A stretch of 64,000 nt of DNA from Methylocaldum szegediense (GCF_949769195.1 NZ_OX458333.1:4188001-4252000), one strand, 5' to 3'. Counted from the first letter of the stretch, positions 18,066-29,190 are shown. Notes: generated by a model from the letters alone, not told the origin. Made by a program: numbers and translations.

Positions 18066-18992
18066 TCAGGGTTGGGTTGAGCGGTTTACGCCGGCGAGGA
18101 GCTGTGAGAATTCTTCAATCGACTGCGGGCGCTGCGCCGGGTCTAGGATCATGGCCAGATCGATGGCTTGTAGCAGGTCTTGTGGATAGCGGCGCTTAAA
18201 AGCCTTAACCGCCGGAATAAGGGTGTCGCGTTCAGCGCGAATCGGAGCGGCAGGGGGCGGGACGCCGTCTAGGCACATGCGCATGGTCGCGCCGATAGCG
18301 TAAATATCGCTCCACGGGCCCAAGGCGCCGTCGTCCTGATATTGTTCGATCGGAGAAAAGCCGTTCGTCAGGACTTTGCTGATTCGAGTATGTTCCTCGT
18401 ATGGGTAAGGCTGCGAGGCTCCGAAATCCAGCAGCAGAGGATCGCCGCCGGATCGGATCAAGATGTTTTGCGGTTTGATATCGAGGTGCAGCAGCCCGTT
18501 TTGGTGGATCATCTTCAGGCCGTCGAGCAGCGCCGGAAATACCGTGCGCAGAAACTGATCGCTCACACCGCCTTTCTTTTCCTTAACCAGATAATCGCCG
18601 AGGATTTTGCCGTATTCGAAAGTCATCACCAGGTAAACTGTCGAATTGGCCTGAAAGAAATTCAGGACCTCGACGATGTTACGGTGCTTGAGCTTGGTTA
18701 GAACTTTCGCTTCTTCCAGAAACAAACGACGGCCGCGTAGGAACATCGGGCGCGTTTGCTCGCTGTTCGGAACGACATGGTTTTCGGGCGTGCGGTGCGC
18801 CAGGCGGCGTGGAAGGTATTCTTTGATCGCTACTTGGTGCTGATCGGCCAACTGGCGCGCCAGGTAGACGGAACTGAACCCGCCGCCGGCCAACGGACGC
18901 TCGATCATGTACTGATCGACGATCGTTCCCGATTTCAAGAAGTACAGTTCTTTCGGAGGCTTGTCCGAAGAGTCCGGCCAGAGTTTCCGCAT
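18066..18992 (-). CDS. Stand-alone Hanks-type Ser/Thr protein kinase
   Basis: A 308-residue protein that is almost only kinase domain, with no membrane helix or sensor domain. The glycine loop is LAGGGFSSVY (34-43), ATP-binding Lys57 is in VAIKEYL, and the alpha-C Glu is in FLEEAKVL (about 93). The catalytic loop is HLDIKPQN (169-176), so it is a non-RD kinase in which Leu replaces Arg before Asp171. The metal-binding motif is LDFGAS with Asp189. A conserved GFSPIEQY activation segment follows. It would phosphorylate cytosolic proteins; targets are unknown. No phosphatase gene is adjacent. It is divergent from yicC. Confidence 0.88.
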   Translation of the reverse strand: MRKLWPDSSDKPPKELYFLKSGTIVDQYMIERPLAGGGFSSVYLARQLADQHQVAIKEYLPRRLAHRTPENHVVPNSEQTRPMFLRGRRLFLEEAKVLTKLKHRNIVEVLNFFQANSTVYLVMTFEYGKILGDYLVKEKKGGVSDQFLRTVFPALLDGLKMIHQNGLLHLDIKPQNILIRSGGDPLLLDFGASQPYPYEEHTRISKVLTNGFSPIEQYQDDGALGPWSDIYAIGATMRMCLDGVPPPAAPIRAERDTLIPAVKAFKRRYPQDLLQAIDLAMILDPAQRPQSIEEFSQLLAGVNRSTQP

Positions 18993-19143
18993 GGAAGGAT
19001 TCGGCTTAATATTCCAGGTTCTTATTGTTCGTGCGGAGCCGGATTCTTTCTCTCGTCCTCATTCAAAGGGATTTTGAGCCGGCTGCAAAAGTCGAGTGTC
19101 TAAGTTCACTTCATAACTCAATCAGTATAAAGCAAGATTTTCC

Positions 19144-20013
19144 ATGATTCGCAGCATGACTGCTTTCGCCAGCGGCGAACGAGAAATTCAGGACTGGCTT
19201 TTCACCTGGGAGATACGCTCGGTCAATCATCGCTACCTCGATCTCTCCATACGTTTACCGGATGCTTTCCGTTTTTTGGAGCCGGCCGCGCGTAGCCGCG
19301 TCGGAGCGTTCATTAGCCGAGGGCGTTTGGATTGCATCCTATCCTGCAAGAAAAATATCGAAGGCGAGGCCGACATCCGCATAAATCGGGAGTTGGTGAC
19401 CAAGCTGCTGGCGGCTGCACGCGAGGTGGACGATCTCAGCGACCGACCCTTGATCGGCTTCAGTGCGCTGGATGTCTTGAAATGGCCGGGCGCCCTGTAC
19501 GAGCCCGAGGCCGACCGAGAGCTGCTGGCCGCTGAAGTTCTCGATCTCTTAACCGACGTGCTTAAGCAAACAATCGTTGGGCGAGAAAACGAGGGGCGTC
19601 AGCTGGCCGTTTTACTCAGGGAGCGCTGCCTCAAGCTGAAGGAACACGTCGCCGCGGTGCGGGCGCGGATGCCGGAAGTGCTCCGGTCCATTCGGGAGAA
19701 GATCCTCGCGCGGCTGGTCGAAATCTCGGCCAATCCCGATGTCGAGCGGCTGGAGCAGGAGATGGTTTACCTGGCGCAGAAATTGGATGTGGACGAGGAA
19801 TTGGATCGCCTCGACGCCCATGTCGACGAAGTCCTGCGGGCCTTGGGCCAGAAAGAACCGGTCGGCCGCCGTCTCGATTTCCTGCTCCAGGAAATGAACC
19901 GCGAAGCCAACACACTGGGCTCGAAATCCGCCGACGCGGAAACGACCAGGGCCTCGGTAGAGATGAAAGTGCTAATCGAACAGATGAGAGAGCAGACTCA
20001 GAACATCGAGTAG
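19144..20013 (+). CDS. yicC: YicC family endoribonuclease
   Basis: A 289-residue protein of the usual YicC length. It opens with the family signature MIRSMTAFASGE, has SVNHRYLDLSIRLPD in the N-terminal domain and ends with the DUF1732 block ELDRLDAHVDEV, RRLDFLLQEMNREANTLGSKS. YicC enzymes are cytoplasmic endoribonucleases implicated in RNA decay. In many proteobacteria yicC lies directly upstream of gmk; here gmk is 3.5 kb further on, with a hydrolase gene on the opposite strand and small genes between, so the pair has been split. Confidence 0.9.
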   Translation: MIRSMTAFASGEREIQDWLFTWEIRSVNHRYLDLSIRLPDAFRFLEPAARSRVGAFISRGRLDCILSCKKNIEGEADIRINRELVTKLLAAAREVDDLSDRPLIGFSALDVLKWPGALYEPEADRELLAAEVLDLLTDVLKQTIVGRENEGRQLAVLLRERCLKLKEHVAAVRARMPEVLRSIREKILARLVEISANPDVERLEQEMVYLAQKLDVDEELDRLDAHVDEVLRALGQKEPVGRRLDFLLQEMNREANTLGSKSADAETTRASVEMKVLIEQMREQTQNIE

Positions 20014-20015
20014 CG

Positions 20016-20051
20016 TTTCACACCCTTTCACGAAACCCGGAGGGTGTGAAA
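20016..20051 (+). terminator. Strong hairpin after yicC, possible terminator
   Basis: TTTCACACCCT at 20016-20026 pairs perfectly with AGGGTGTGAAA at 20041-20051 across a 14-base loop, 2 bases after the yicC stop. No T-run follows, so it may stabilise the mRNA 3' end or act as a protein-bound palindrome rather than as an intrinsic terminator. Confidence 0.5.
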
Positions 20052-20154
20052 GTCGGGGAAACGCCGTTCGTTAGTCAGGTTGCTCAGGCCAGATTAGACA
20101 CGGATATAACCAGCGTAATGAACTACGCCACCAGACAGGTCAGCATGCTTGTAT

Positions 20155-21135
20155 TTAAGGGTTGAGGTGCTTTCTTAGAAAATCCAACAGGTCATGCCAA
20201 GCCTGCTCGTTCTCGAGGCGCTCAGCCAGAGTGACGCCGTGTGTTTGATAAGGTCCATAAACCAGGAAAGCGTGCCGACAATGGGGATAAATCTTCAATG
20301 TGGCGCGATGCTGAGCGCGGTCCAAATGGGCTTTGAACGTGATCGCTTGCTCGACGGGGACGATGTCATCCCTGCCGCCCTTTAGGATCAATATCGGCGC
20401 TTTTAATTTCGGAATCTGGGCCAGTGCTTGACGGGTCGAAAATGCCTGCGGTTTGTCTTCCGGGCCATGACCATAGACTCGCCGGGTCAGGGGGTCGCGG
20501 CCTAACTTTCCGGTTTGCCCGAGATGCTGCCACCAGCCGTAAATTTCCATGACACCGTCGGCTGCCACGACGGCATCGACCTCCGGTTCCTGGGCGGCGG
20601 CCAGCACACTGATCAGGGCGCCGTGCGAGACGCCGACTATGGCCACTTTCCGGGCGTCGATGCCTGGTACTCGCGCCAGCGGCGGCACAGCATTCAGCAC
20701 ATCCCGCACTTCGCCGGCCGCCACTTCGACGGTTCCTTCCGATCCGTCCTCGCCGCGATAGGAGGGGGCGAAGACGGCGTATCCTGCACGCGCCAGTCGG
20801 GCGCTGGCCCGCATATGTTCCTCGGAAATGCCGGAAATACCGTCATGATTGAAGAGGATAAGCGGCAATCGGTCTCGAGCGCGGGGCAGGAACAGCAGAC
20901 CTTTGACCTTCAGCCCGTCGCTGGGATAAGTCCAAACCGAGACGGGGATACCACCGATTTGGCCGGCCGGCTCTTCGGTGACCTCCGATATGCGTGCCAT
21001 CACACGATGGTGTAGAGTCACCGCGAGACAAAAGACGGACACCCAGGAGAGGGTTCGATTGAGGCGCGATTTTCGGGCGGTCGCCTTCCAGCGTACATTG
21101 CTCGGCTGTCGTCGCCGCATCCTCGTTGTCATCAT
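20155..21135 (-). CDS. Secreted alpha/beta hydrolase, dienelactone hydrolase-like
   Basis: A 326-residue protein with a long basic N-terminus and a hydrophobic stretch (LSWVSVFCLAVTLHHRVMA), consistent with a signal sequence or membrane anchor. The hydrolase core starts GLLFLPRARDRLPLILFNHD. The nucleophile elbow is GVSHGA, the acid is probably in KGGRDDIVP, and the catalytic His is in HCRHAFLVYGP near the C-terminus. Such prolyl-oligopeptidase or dienelactone hydrolase-type enzymes cleave esters or short peptides; the substrate is unknown. The true start is uncertain because several Met codons precede the hydrophobic stretch. It stands alone and is convergent with yicC. Confidence 0.8.
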   Translation of the reverse strand: MMTTRMRRRQPSNVRWKATARKSRLNRTLSWVSVFCLAVTLHHRVMARISEVTEEPAGQIGGIPVSVWTYPSDGLKVKGLLFLPRARDRLPLILFNHDGISGISEEHMRASARLARAGYAVFAPSYRGEDGSEGTVEVAAGEVRDVLNAVPPLARVPGIDARKVAIVGVSHGALISVLAAAQEPEVDAVVAADGVMEIYGWWQHLGQTGKLGRDPLTRRVYGHGPEDKPQAFSTRQALAQIPKLKAPILILKGGRDDIVPVEQAITFKAHLDRAQHRATLKIYPHCRHAFLVYGPYQTHGVTLAERLENEQAWHDLLDFLRKHLNP

Positions 21136-21305
21136 TGTGATCGATCGTCGGTGTTAAACTCGGAGATCGGGTGCTGCGTCGCTCACACCTTAGGTAACGT
21201 GGTCGTCAGCACGGTGGGGCTTGCCAGCGATGGTAGCTGGACTCACCGAAAAGTACGACAGGACAGTTCTAAGGACTATTGCCGCAACTGTAATTGAGGA
21301 AGCGA

Positions 21306-21710
21306 ATGACGAAACGCGAGACCGTTGTTTTTGCGCTTTTGATCGGATTTTCCGCTTTGGTCGCCGAGGAAGCCTCGGCGCAAGATCGCGACGGCCACGG
21401 TCGATTGCTCGATGAACCGCGGAGTGGACTCTATCGGGAGCCGTCTCAAGATATTCGGCAGGATCAAAAAAGCCTTCGGCAAGACTTCCGGGGCGAAATT
21501 CAGGAGCGTGCACGGGATCGCGGCGCCGGGCGGGGAGGCGTACGTCCGCGTCGAGGGGAGGGTGGGCGTGAGTCGCTGATGACACCCGAAGAACGCGGGC
21601 AATATCAAGACCGATACCGAGAGTTGCGCGAAGGAAAAAAAGGTCTGCGAGGTTTGAATGACGATGCCGGCACGGTACGAGGCTGGCGCGGCAGAGGCGA
21701 GAACCAATAG
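21306..21710 (+). CDS. Small exported Arg/Gly-rich protein of unknown function
   Basis: A 134-residue protein from ATG at 21306, which has TTGAGGAAGCG just upstream. A clear signal peptide (TVVFALLIGFSALVAEEASA) ends at an AxA cleavage site. The mature part is very polar, rich in Arg, Gly, Asp and Glu, with RQDQKSLRQDFRGEIQERAR and a TPEERGQYQDRYRELREGKK segment that would form charged helices. It resembles small periplasmic stress proteins in composition only. I do not recognise the family. It is not followed by an obvious operon partner. Confidence 0.6.
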   Translation: MTKRETVVFALLIGFSALVAEEASAQDRDGHGRLLDEPRSGLYREPSQDIRQDQKSLRQDFRGEIQERARDRGAGRGGVRPRRGEGGRESLMTPEERGQYQDRYRELREGKKGLRGLNDDAGTVRGWRGRGENQ

Positions 21711-22264
21711 CCGTAGTCAGCGGGCTTCGAGTACGACGGGTAGGGAAGTAACCAGCCCCGACCTTTTCCGGACAGGTTTTTGCACTGTTCATCCCTTTTG
21801 CTCCGATTGAAGGCGAAATTGTAGGTTGCGGCGATATCCTTTCTGAGTGCCGCGACGATCGATAAAGCGCCGTTCAAAGAGCGCCCGTCGATAAGCTTTA
21901 ATTTTCCCTTTTCCATACCCACCTCGCGGCGCTATCAATCGGTGAATAAGCCGCTTCGGCCGTCATCGTCAATATGGGATGATTACGGTATTGGACAGAG
22001 ATTCTCGAAGGTTTAGCATGACTTGCTCTAGCGGAATATTCGCCCGAGTCCCGGCACAAACCGCCGTGCCTTTCCGGTCGCGAGCCATTCTATGTCGGTA
22101 TTCCGAGGGTCCGGTGTGCAAAATAGGCTCAGGAAACCCGGTGGGCGTTTTGCGATCGAATTAAGGTAAAAACGCAATGCCAAGGTGCAATAGATAAGCA
22201 GGGATTCGGTTGAAGGTTGTCGGAGTTTAGGATTGTATTGTCTTAATCAGTTGGGGCAACGGAA
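21711..22264. other. Intergenic region without a supported gene
   Basis: Short open frames exist on both strands (for example minus 21605-21922) but overlap the secreted-protein gene, lack family features, and have no convincing ribosome binding site. No repeat or RNA gene was recognised. Confidence 0.5.
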
Positions 22265-22492
22265 ATGAACCGACTTGAACTCTCGATTCCCGCCCAGACG
22301 AGGCAAAAAAATGATCGCGCTCCGCCGATGCGCATCATCCGGTTGATTTACGATAGCAGCGGGTTACGCAGGGTCATATCCCGCCAAGCAGGCTGCTTTC
22401 CCGATCTGGATGTCAGAAGAGCTCAGGGAGAAAGCGAAGCGGCATTCCGCCGTCGGGCGGGGTTGAGCGGGAGCGGATCGGAACAGAACTGA
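22265..22492 (+). CDS. Possible small basic protein of unknown function
   Basis: An open frame of 75 residues starting with ATG at 22265 (MNRLELSIPAQTRQ). It is basic in the middle and has an AFRRRAGLSGSG tail. A weak purine stretch (GGGGCAACGGAA) precedes the ATG. Nothing else supports it: no neighbours, no recognisable domain. It may be spurious. Confidence 0.3.
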   Translation: MNRLELSIPAQTRQKNDRAPPMRIIRLIYDSSGLRRVISRQAGCFPDLDVRRAQGESEAAFRRRAGLSGSGSEQN

Positions 22493-23036
22493 AGCAGGTT
22501 TAGGGTGTATTTCCTTCGATATATTCCTGAGCTTTCAAGGAGCAGGGAGTAATTCTCAAGTGCTTTTAGGTCATTTCAATTCGGGCGCTAAGCATTTTTA
22601 CGTAAGCCTTTTAACTTTTTCGGACGGATGTGCCGGTTTAGTTGTGGAATAAGGCCGGCGGTAAGGAAACCTCTATAATCCGGTTTCATGGTTGGAAATC
22701 TGAACTCTCCAGTTGGAGTTCGATACCGTTTTCCGGACTTGCCCCAGCGTTCGGAGCAAAGCTTCGAAGGCGCGGGGATAGGCCGATAACCTAATTCTTG
22801 GGTCACTCCCTGATTGCGGGGCGTTTCTTACTCGATGTCGCGCTAGACCGCGACTTAGGGCCGAATCCCCTTAATTAAGCTCGTATCGGAACACTCTACA
22901 AACGGATGAGTCTCAAAGTATGACTCCACCTTCAGACCGGACAGGACGGCGAGGCCGTTTGTAACGCATTCCGAGTCCTTGCGAGCCACAAATGCCCCGT
23001 CGATTGGGAATCCTAATGAACAGCAGGAGTGTGGAC
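22493..23036. other. Intergenic region without a supported gene
   Basis: The region is somewhat AT-richer than its surroundings around 22500-22800. Open frames on the minus strand (22588-22806 and 22855-23088) show no family features and the second overlaps the cytochrome gene. No RNA gene or repeat was identified. Confidence 0.5.
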
Positions 23037-23444
23037 ATGGGGGAAGGAACCAAAATCGGCCGAGCTCGGAGCGAGCTGTTAACCGCACTTGCGATTTTGT
23101 TCCTATCCGTATCGTTTGGCGCCTGTGATCGCCGGGAGGAGCCCATAGGGACGTTCGTAGCCGGCGGTGATCCAGAGCGCGGAAGAGAGGCCGTAAAGCG
23201 ATACGGCTGCGGGTCCTGCCATGTCATTCCCGGAATCGAAGGCGCGAACGGCCTGGTGGGCCCGCCTTTGAGCGGCATTGCAAGCCGTGTCTACATTGCC
23301 GGCATACTGACCAATACACCGGAAAATCTGGTGCGCTGGATTCAAGATCCGCCCGCAATCGATCCTCTGACCGCCATGCCGAATACCGCCGTCACCGAAG
23401 AGGATGCCCGGCATCTCGCCAGTTTTTTATACACCTTGCGGTAG
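23037..23444 (+). CDS. c-type cytochrome, probable inner-membrane lipoprotein
   Basis: 135 residues from ATG at 23037, chosen because AGGAG lies 11 bases upstream; the frame is open to 22992. A hydrophobic leader ends FGAC at Cys30, a lipobox-like site with Phe at the -3 position. Asp31 follows, the +2 residue known to keep lipoproteins in the inner membrane. The mature domain has one haem site CGSCH (Cys58, Cys61, His62) and a probable Met ligand at Met114 in AMPNTAV. LVGPPLSGI and ENLVRWIQDP are class I cytochrome features resembling the cytochrome c domain attached to oxidase subunits. It probably carries electrons at the periplasmic face; its partner is unknown. Confidence 0.82.
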   Translation: MGEGTKIGRARSELLTALAILFLSVSFGACDRREEPIGTFVAGGDPERGREAVKRYGCGSCHVIPGIEGANGLVGPPLSGIASRVYIAGILTNTPENLVRWIQDPPAIDPLTAMPNTAVTEEDARHLASFLYTLR

Positions 23445-23555
23445 ACGGCCGATTCTCACGACCTCAACCATTGACATGCTAAGCTAACGACCCTTGGTCA
23501 ACGCTACGGCGTGGGCCGGAAGTCGTCACACCATGCGGTATCATTCTTGAAGCAT

Positions 23556-24170
23556 ATGAATATCGGCACGCTGTTCATCGTTTCGGCCCCGTCCGGCGCC
23601 GGAAAAACTAGCCTAGTCAAAGCGCTGCGGGAAAATCTCGATGGGTTTACGGTGTCGGTGTCGCATACCACGCGGGCGCAGCGTCCGGGCGAAGTTCACG
23701 GCCGGGATTATTTCTTTGTGAGCCATGCCGAGTTCGAAACGATGATCGAGGCCGGCGAGTTTTTGGAACACGCCAGGGTGTTCGACAACTATTACGGCAC
23801 GGCTCGGGCGACCGTGGAAAATGCCTTGGCCGGGGGACAGGACGTGTTGCTCGAGATCGATTGGCAGGGTGCCCGTCAAATCCGGACTTTAATGCCTGAT
23901 TGCATTTCCATTTTCATCCTGCCGCCCTCGCTCCGCACGCTGGAAGAGCGACTCAAAGCACGCGGCCAGGACGATCCAGACACCATCGCCCGCCGCATGC
24001 GCGACGCCATCTCGGAAATGTCGCATTACAACGAGTACGATTACCTCATCGTCAACGACGATTTCGACCGCGCTCTCGCCGACTTGCGGAGCATCGTAGT
24101 CGCCAGCCGGCTCAAGACAGGGCGGCAGTCCGAGGTATACAAGGATTTGATCGACGGACTATTGGCCTAA
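23556..24170 (+). CDS. gmk: Guanylate kinase
   Basis: 204 residues from ATG at 23556; an in-frame GTG at 23511 would add 15 residues not typical of the family. The P-loop is [10 protein letters not shown] (about residues 8-17). [21 protein letters not shown] is the GMP-binding region, followed by [11 protein letters not shown] and the lid. It phosphorylates GMP to GDP with ATP in the cytoplasm. In most gammaproteobacteria rpoZ and spoT follow; here the DNA changes to insertion-sequence remnants 160 bases after the stop and neither gene appears in the window. Confidence 0.93.
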   Translation: MNIGTLFIVSAPSGAGKTSLVKALRENLDGFTVSVSHTTRAQRPGEVHGRDYFFVSHAEFETMIEAGEFLEHARVFDNYYGTARATVENALAGGQDVLLEIDWQGARQIRTLMPDCISIFILPPSLRTLEERLKARGQDDPDTIARRMRDAISEMSHYNEYDYLIVNDDFDRALADLRSIVVASRLKTGRQSEVYKDLIDGLLA

Positions 24171-24331
24171 TTCCATTTTGTGTCGGCAAAGCGGCCAGCT
24201 CCAGGCCAGATTCACCATTCCGGTCAGCGGAGCCAGTATTGGAATTATGCTCGAAAGTTGTGGATGAGGTAGGCGGCGTATTCGGGATGGTCTTCGAGGT
24301 CATCCATTCCTACAAGAGGAGCGAATACGCC

Positions 24332-25177
24332 ATGAGTGAAGATAAGATCATTGCGCTGAAGAATCCAGGGGTAGCCGCGCCGGTGGCGGATGTCTTGACG
24401 GAGTAGTTACGGCAAGGTGCCCAGCTGCGGCTGGCGACGGCGATCGCGGCTGGGGATTTTCTGGAGGCGCTGATGGCGCTGTTAGGGCGGGAGGCGCCGG
24501 GGCTGTCGGCGAATACGATCAGCCGCTTGAAAGAGGTCTGGAAGGACGAGCATCAGCGTTGGTCGCGGCGGGATTTGTCGAACCGGCGTTATGTGTATCT
24601 CTGGGTAGATGGCATTCATTTCGGGGTGCGGCTGGAGGATGCGGCGCAGTGCATTCTGGTGGTGATAGGGGCTACGGCGGACGGCAAGAAGGAGTTGCTG
24701 GCGTTGGCCGACGGTTATCGGGAGAGCGAACAGTCCTGGCGCGAGGTGCTGTTGGATCTCAAAGCCCGGGGTCTCACCCTTGATCCGCACCTAGCCATCG
24801 GCGACGGCGCCTTAGGCTTTTGGAAAGCCTTACCGCAGGTGTACGGGACCACCCGTGGCCGACGCTGTTGGGTCCATAAAACGGCGAATGTGCTCAATAA
24901 GCTGCCGAAGAGCCAACAGCCCAAAGCCAAAGCGGCGCTGCACGAGATCTGGATGGCCGCCACCCGGCAGGAAGCGCTGTTGCCGTTCTACGATTTTCCG
25001 GCGGAGCATTGGATTCACCTGAGGACCACTAATCCAATTGAATCCACCTTTGCCACGGTGAGGCTCAGAACTGCTAAAAGCGGCTGTGTGTCGCGGGAGA
25101 GCATCCAGGCAATGGTTTTGATGCTGGTGAAAAGGCCGAGCGGCATTGGTAGAAACCGAATTGAATCCCCGATTTAG
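24332..25177 (+). pseudogene. Decayed IS256-family transposase
   Basis: One continuous frame from ATG at 24332 is broken by TAG at 24404 and then runs on from 24407 to 25177. Recognisable parts are VADVLTE before the stop and LRQGAQLRLATAIAAGDF after it. A large internal loss follows, then LSANTISRLKEVW, the first catalytic Asp in LWVDGIHFGV, the second in AIGDGALGFWKAL, and the Glu region TNPIESTFATVRLRT. A second internal loss lies near RQEALLPFYDFPAEH, and the C-terminus is frameshifted. Intact members are about 400 residues or longer. Sequence to about 25290 (GATACACGAAATTGACC) looks like the element's right flank. It cannot encode an active transposase. Confidence 0.85.
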
Positions 25178-25301
25178 CCCAAGTTATTGATGGGGCGTCT
25201 TCAAGGATCGCGTTCAGGAAGATGTCGAAAAAATTTCCACCTGATCAGCTCCGGATACACGAAATTGACCATTACTCCGTGCCAACTAAACCCAGGACAA
25301 T

Positions 25302-26456
25302 ATGAGATCATCATCCGGCGCACACTTCATAGCTCTCGACCACGTTAGGGCCTTGGCTGCCTTCATGGTTTTTACGTGGCATTTCACGCATGCAGCGAAT
25401 GGCTACCCAGTCCCATTCGACTATGTTCCAACGCTATTCCCCTTCTCTATACTCGATGAAGGGCACACTGGCGTAGCTCTATTTATGACTCTCAGTGGTT
25501 ATTTGTTCACAAAACTACTCGACGGCAAGTCGATTGACTATAGGGCGTTCATTTGGAATCGTGCTCTGCGTCTATTCCCTCTGTTAGTGGTTGTAGTTCT
25601 GATCGTCGGCATCAGGCAGTTTGTCAACGGCCAGAGTCTTTCTAGCTATGCCTACTCCATTGCGAAGGGTGCTATATTCCCATCCCTTCCCAACGGTGGG
25701 TGGTCAATTACAGTGGAGTTCCATTATTACATAATTCTCCCTCTGTTTCTCTGGATGCTGGCAAAATCAAAGCTATGGCTGCTTTCTGTTATCGCCGCAG
25801 CCATTTCATTACGTTTGTTTCTCTATCACGAGAAAGGAGAAATCCAGTCATTGGCTTACTGGACAATTATTGGCCGAATAGACCAGTTTGTGCTAGGAAT
25901 GTTCTTCTATCAGTTCCGTTCTTACATTGCCAATCGTCATATTATTGCTCTACTGATAATCGTGGTTTTCACGATTATATATTGGTATTTTGATTTTCAA
26001 GGAGGCTTTTATAAGAACCCTTCATATCCATCTCCTAGTCCTCTTTGGATAATTCTTCCGACAATCGAAGGTTTCGCATACGCTATAGGTATCGCTTGGT
26101 ATGACAATTCGTTCTCCCACTCGAAATCCGGGTTGTCGAAATTTATCGGGCGCATTGGAGAATACTCATACTCCATCTACCTTCTGCACTTTTTTGTAGT
26201 GTTTTACGCAGCTAAGTTTGTGAATGAAAGAGTCATGGATATTTCCAATTTCTATGTGGCATGTCTTTGGTCTGTTGTCTTCTTTGTTCTAATGACAATT
26301 CCAGGGTATTTCAGCTTTCGCTTCATTGAAGCACCTTTCCTTAAGTTGAGGAAAAGTTACGTCAAGACACCCTATGGAGGTCGGGAAACCCAAGGCATAA
26401 ATGCCCCACAACGCGCTTCGGAAGACCCCCGCAAGCGGCGCGCCGCTGAGCTTTGA
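25302..26456 (+). CDS. Acyltransferase 3 family membrane protein (OafA/YrhL type)
   Basis: A 384-residue integral membrane acyltransferase. The signature FIALDHVRALAAFMVFTWHF (about residues 9-28) contains the R-A-L and His motif of the family, and ten or so hydrophobic helices follow, including SGYLFTKLL and the GGWSITVEFHYYIILPLFLW block. It would transfer an acyl, usually acetyl, group to a cell-surface sugar. Base composition and codon use are clearly AT-richer than the neighbouring core genes, with many TTT, ATT and TAT codons, which points to horizontal acquisition. It starts about 10 bases after the IS256 relic and is followed by a good terminator. Confidence 0.88.
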   Translation: MRSSSGAHFIALDHVRALAAFMVFTWHFTHAANGYPVPFDYVPTLFPFSILDEGHTGVALFMTLSGYLFTKLLDGKSIDYRAFIWNRALRLFPLLVVVVLIVGIRQFVNGQSLSSYAYSIAKGAIFPSLPNGGWSITVEFHYYIILPLFLWMLAKSKLWLLSVIAAAISLRLFLYHEKGEIQSLAYWTIIGRIDQFVLGMFFYQFRSYIANRHIIALLIIVVFTIIYWYFDFQGGFYKNPSYPSPSPLWIILPTIEGFAYAIGIAWYDNSFSHSKSGLSKFIGRIGEYSYSIYLLHFFVVFYAAKFVNERVMDISNFYVACLWSVVFFVLMTIPGYFSFRFIEAPFLKLRKSYVKTPYGGRETQGINAPQRASEDPRKRRAAEL

Positions 26457-26464
26457 CGTTATCG

Positions 26465-26492
26465 CGCCGAGCAAAGCTCGGCGTCTCTTGTA
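26465..26492 (+). terminator. Rho-independent terminator after the acyltransferase
   Basis: CGCCGAGC at 26465-26472 pairs with GCTCGGCG at 26476-26483 around an AAA loop, followed by TCTCTTGT. It lies 8 bases after the acyltransferase stop. Confidence 0.7.
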
Positions 26493-26882
26493 GGACGAAA
26501 GGACCGTAGGATGCGGTGACGACCGGAACTACCCTTCGACAGGCAAAGGACTTTCGAGCACCGCTGCACTTGTCGTGATCGCACGCATCGCGTTTTCTCT
26601 TTATCGCCTCAACACCCGTTTCGACCCTTCACGGCTCGCATTCAGCAGATTGACATGAATCATAAAATCTCAGGATAAGCATCAAACGCGATTAATCCGG
26701 TTCGTTTCTCACTTCATCCTACCAAGGTGGCTATTCAGAGTTGGCCGAATCCAATTTATTAAGGGATGCTTCTCTCTATGACTGTTTGGAAGGTTGGCTT
26801 ATAAATCAGGTTTAGCGGCTTCACTTGGCTTCTTTCAGCTGAGCTTCCGTACCTTTGTGTTCAGGATCAAGAAGAAAGAGAC
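26484..26882. other. Intergenic region, no gene supported
   Basis: About 400 bases of mixed composition. No family-like open frame, RNA gene or clear repeat was found. It is probably decayed accessory DNA between the acyltransferase and the next small gene. Confidence 0.45.
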
Positions 26883-27290
26883 ATGCGCATCTCATCGTCC
26901 GATGGCAAGACCTGGATCGAAATTCGGCGGAATGAGGGTGATGATTTTCCGTCATTCGCGTTTAGCGGTGCCGTTAACATCGGGCACGGAAGATTCACGG
27001 ACAGGAGTACGTCGCTTACATTCTTGAACCTGAGCGAGTTCGCCGAGGCATTAGATGCGTTCATCTTGCAGCGAGATCTCCAGCCTTGCCTGGAAGGCAC
27101 TTACGGGAGTTACGCGAGGGTGTGGCAGCCTAGAAGTAAGAATGAAGTGATGCTTGGCTTCTGCATCGGAGATGCGTTTTCTGGTTGGGTAGGCACCTCA
27201 GAGTTCAAGTTGCAAGGCGAGTTCCCTATCGAGCAGGAGATTTTGAACTCGCTGGTGTTCGCCTTTCGGTCAATGGTAAGAGATGCCTAA
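26883..27290 (+). CDS. Protein of unknown function, possibly immunity-like
   Basis: A 135-residue protein with a plausible ribosome binding site (AAGAAGAAAGAGAC) before ATG at 26883. It reads as an alternating strand and helix domain: IEIRRN, FPSFAFSGAVNIGHGRF, LNLSEFAEALDAFI, then strands ending in EFPIEQEILNSLVFAFRSMV. This layout weakly recalls WapI-type immunity proteins of contact toxin systems, but no toxin gene is nearby and I cannot confirm the family. It sits between the acyltransferase and the IS21 insertion, 22 bases from the element's left end, in the accessory island. Confidence 0.65.
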   Translation: MRISSSDGKTWIEIRRNEGDDFPSFAFSGAVNIGHGRFTDRSTSLTFLNLSEFAEALDAFILQRDLQPCLEGTYGSYARVWQPRSKNEVMLGFCIGDAFSGWVGTSEFKLQGEFPIEQEILNSLVFAFRSMVRDA

Positions 27291-27388
27291 CAATGTGGTG
27301 GAGCATAATGGCTGTCAACGCCGACTGAAAAGTGACCCCTTTTGAGGGTTTATCGCCGAAGTAAAATTGACCCCTTGAGGCCCAAAAG

Positions 27389-29190
<1,802 letters not shown>

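Noticed and set aside
22721-22760. tRNA-like T-arm (GGAGTTCGATACC) in an intergenic region.
   Set aside because: No acceptor stem, D-arm or anticodon arm could be fitted around it.
22588-22806. Minus-strand open frame of 72 codons.
   Set aside because: No ribosome binding site, no recognisable domain and no neighbours that support it.
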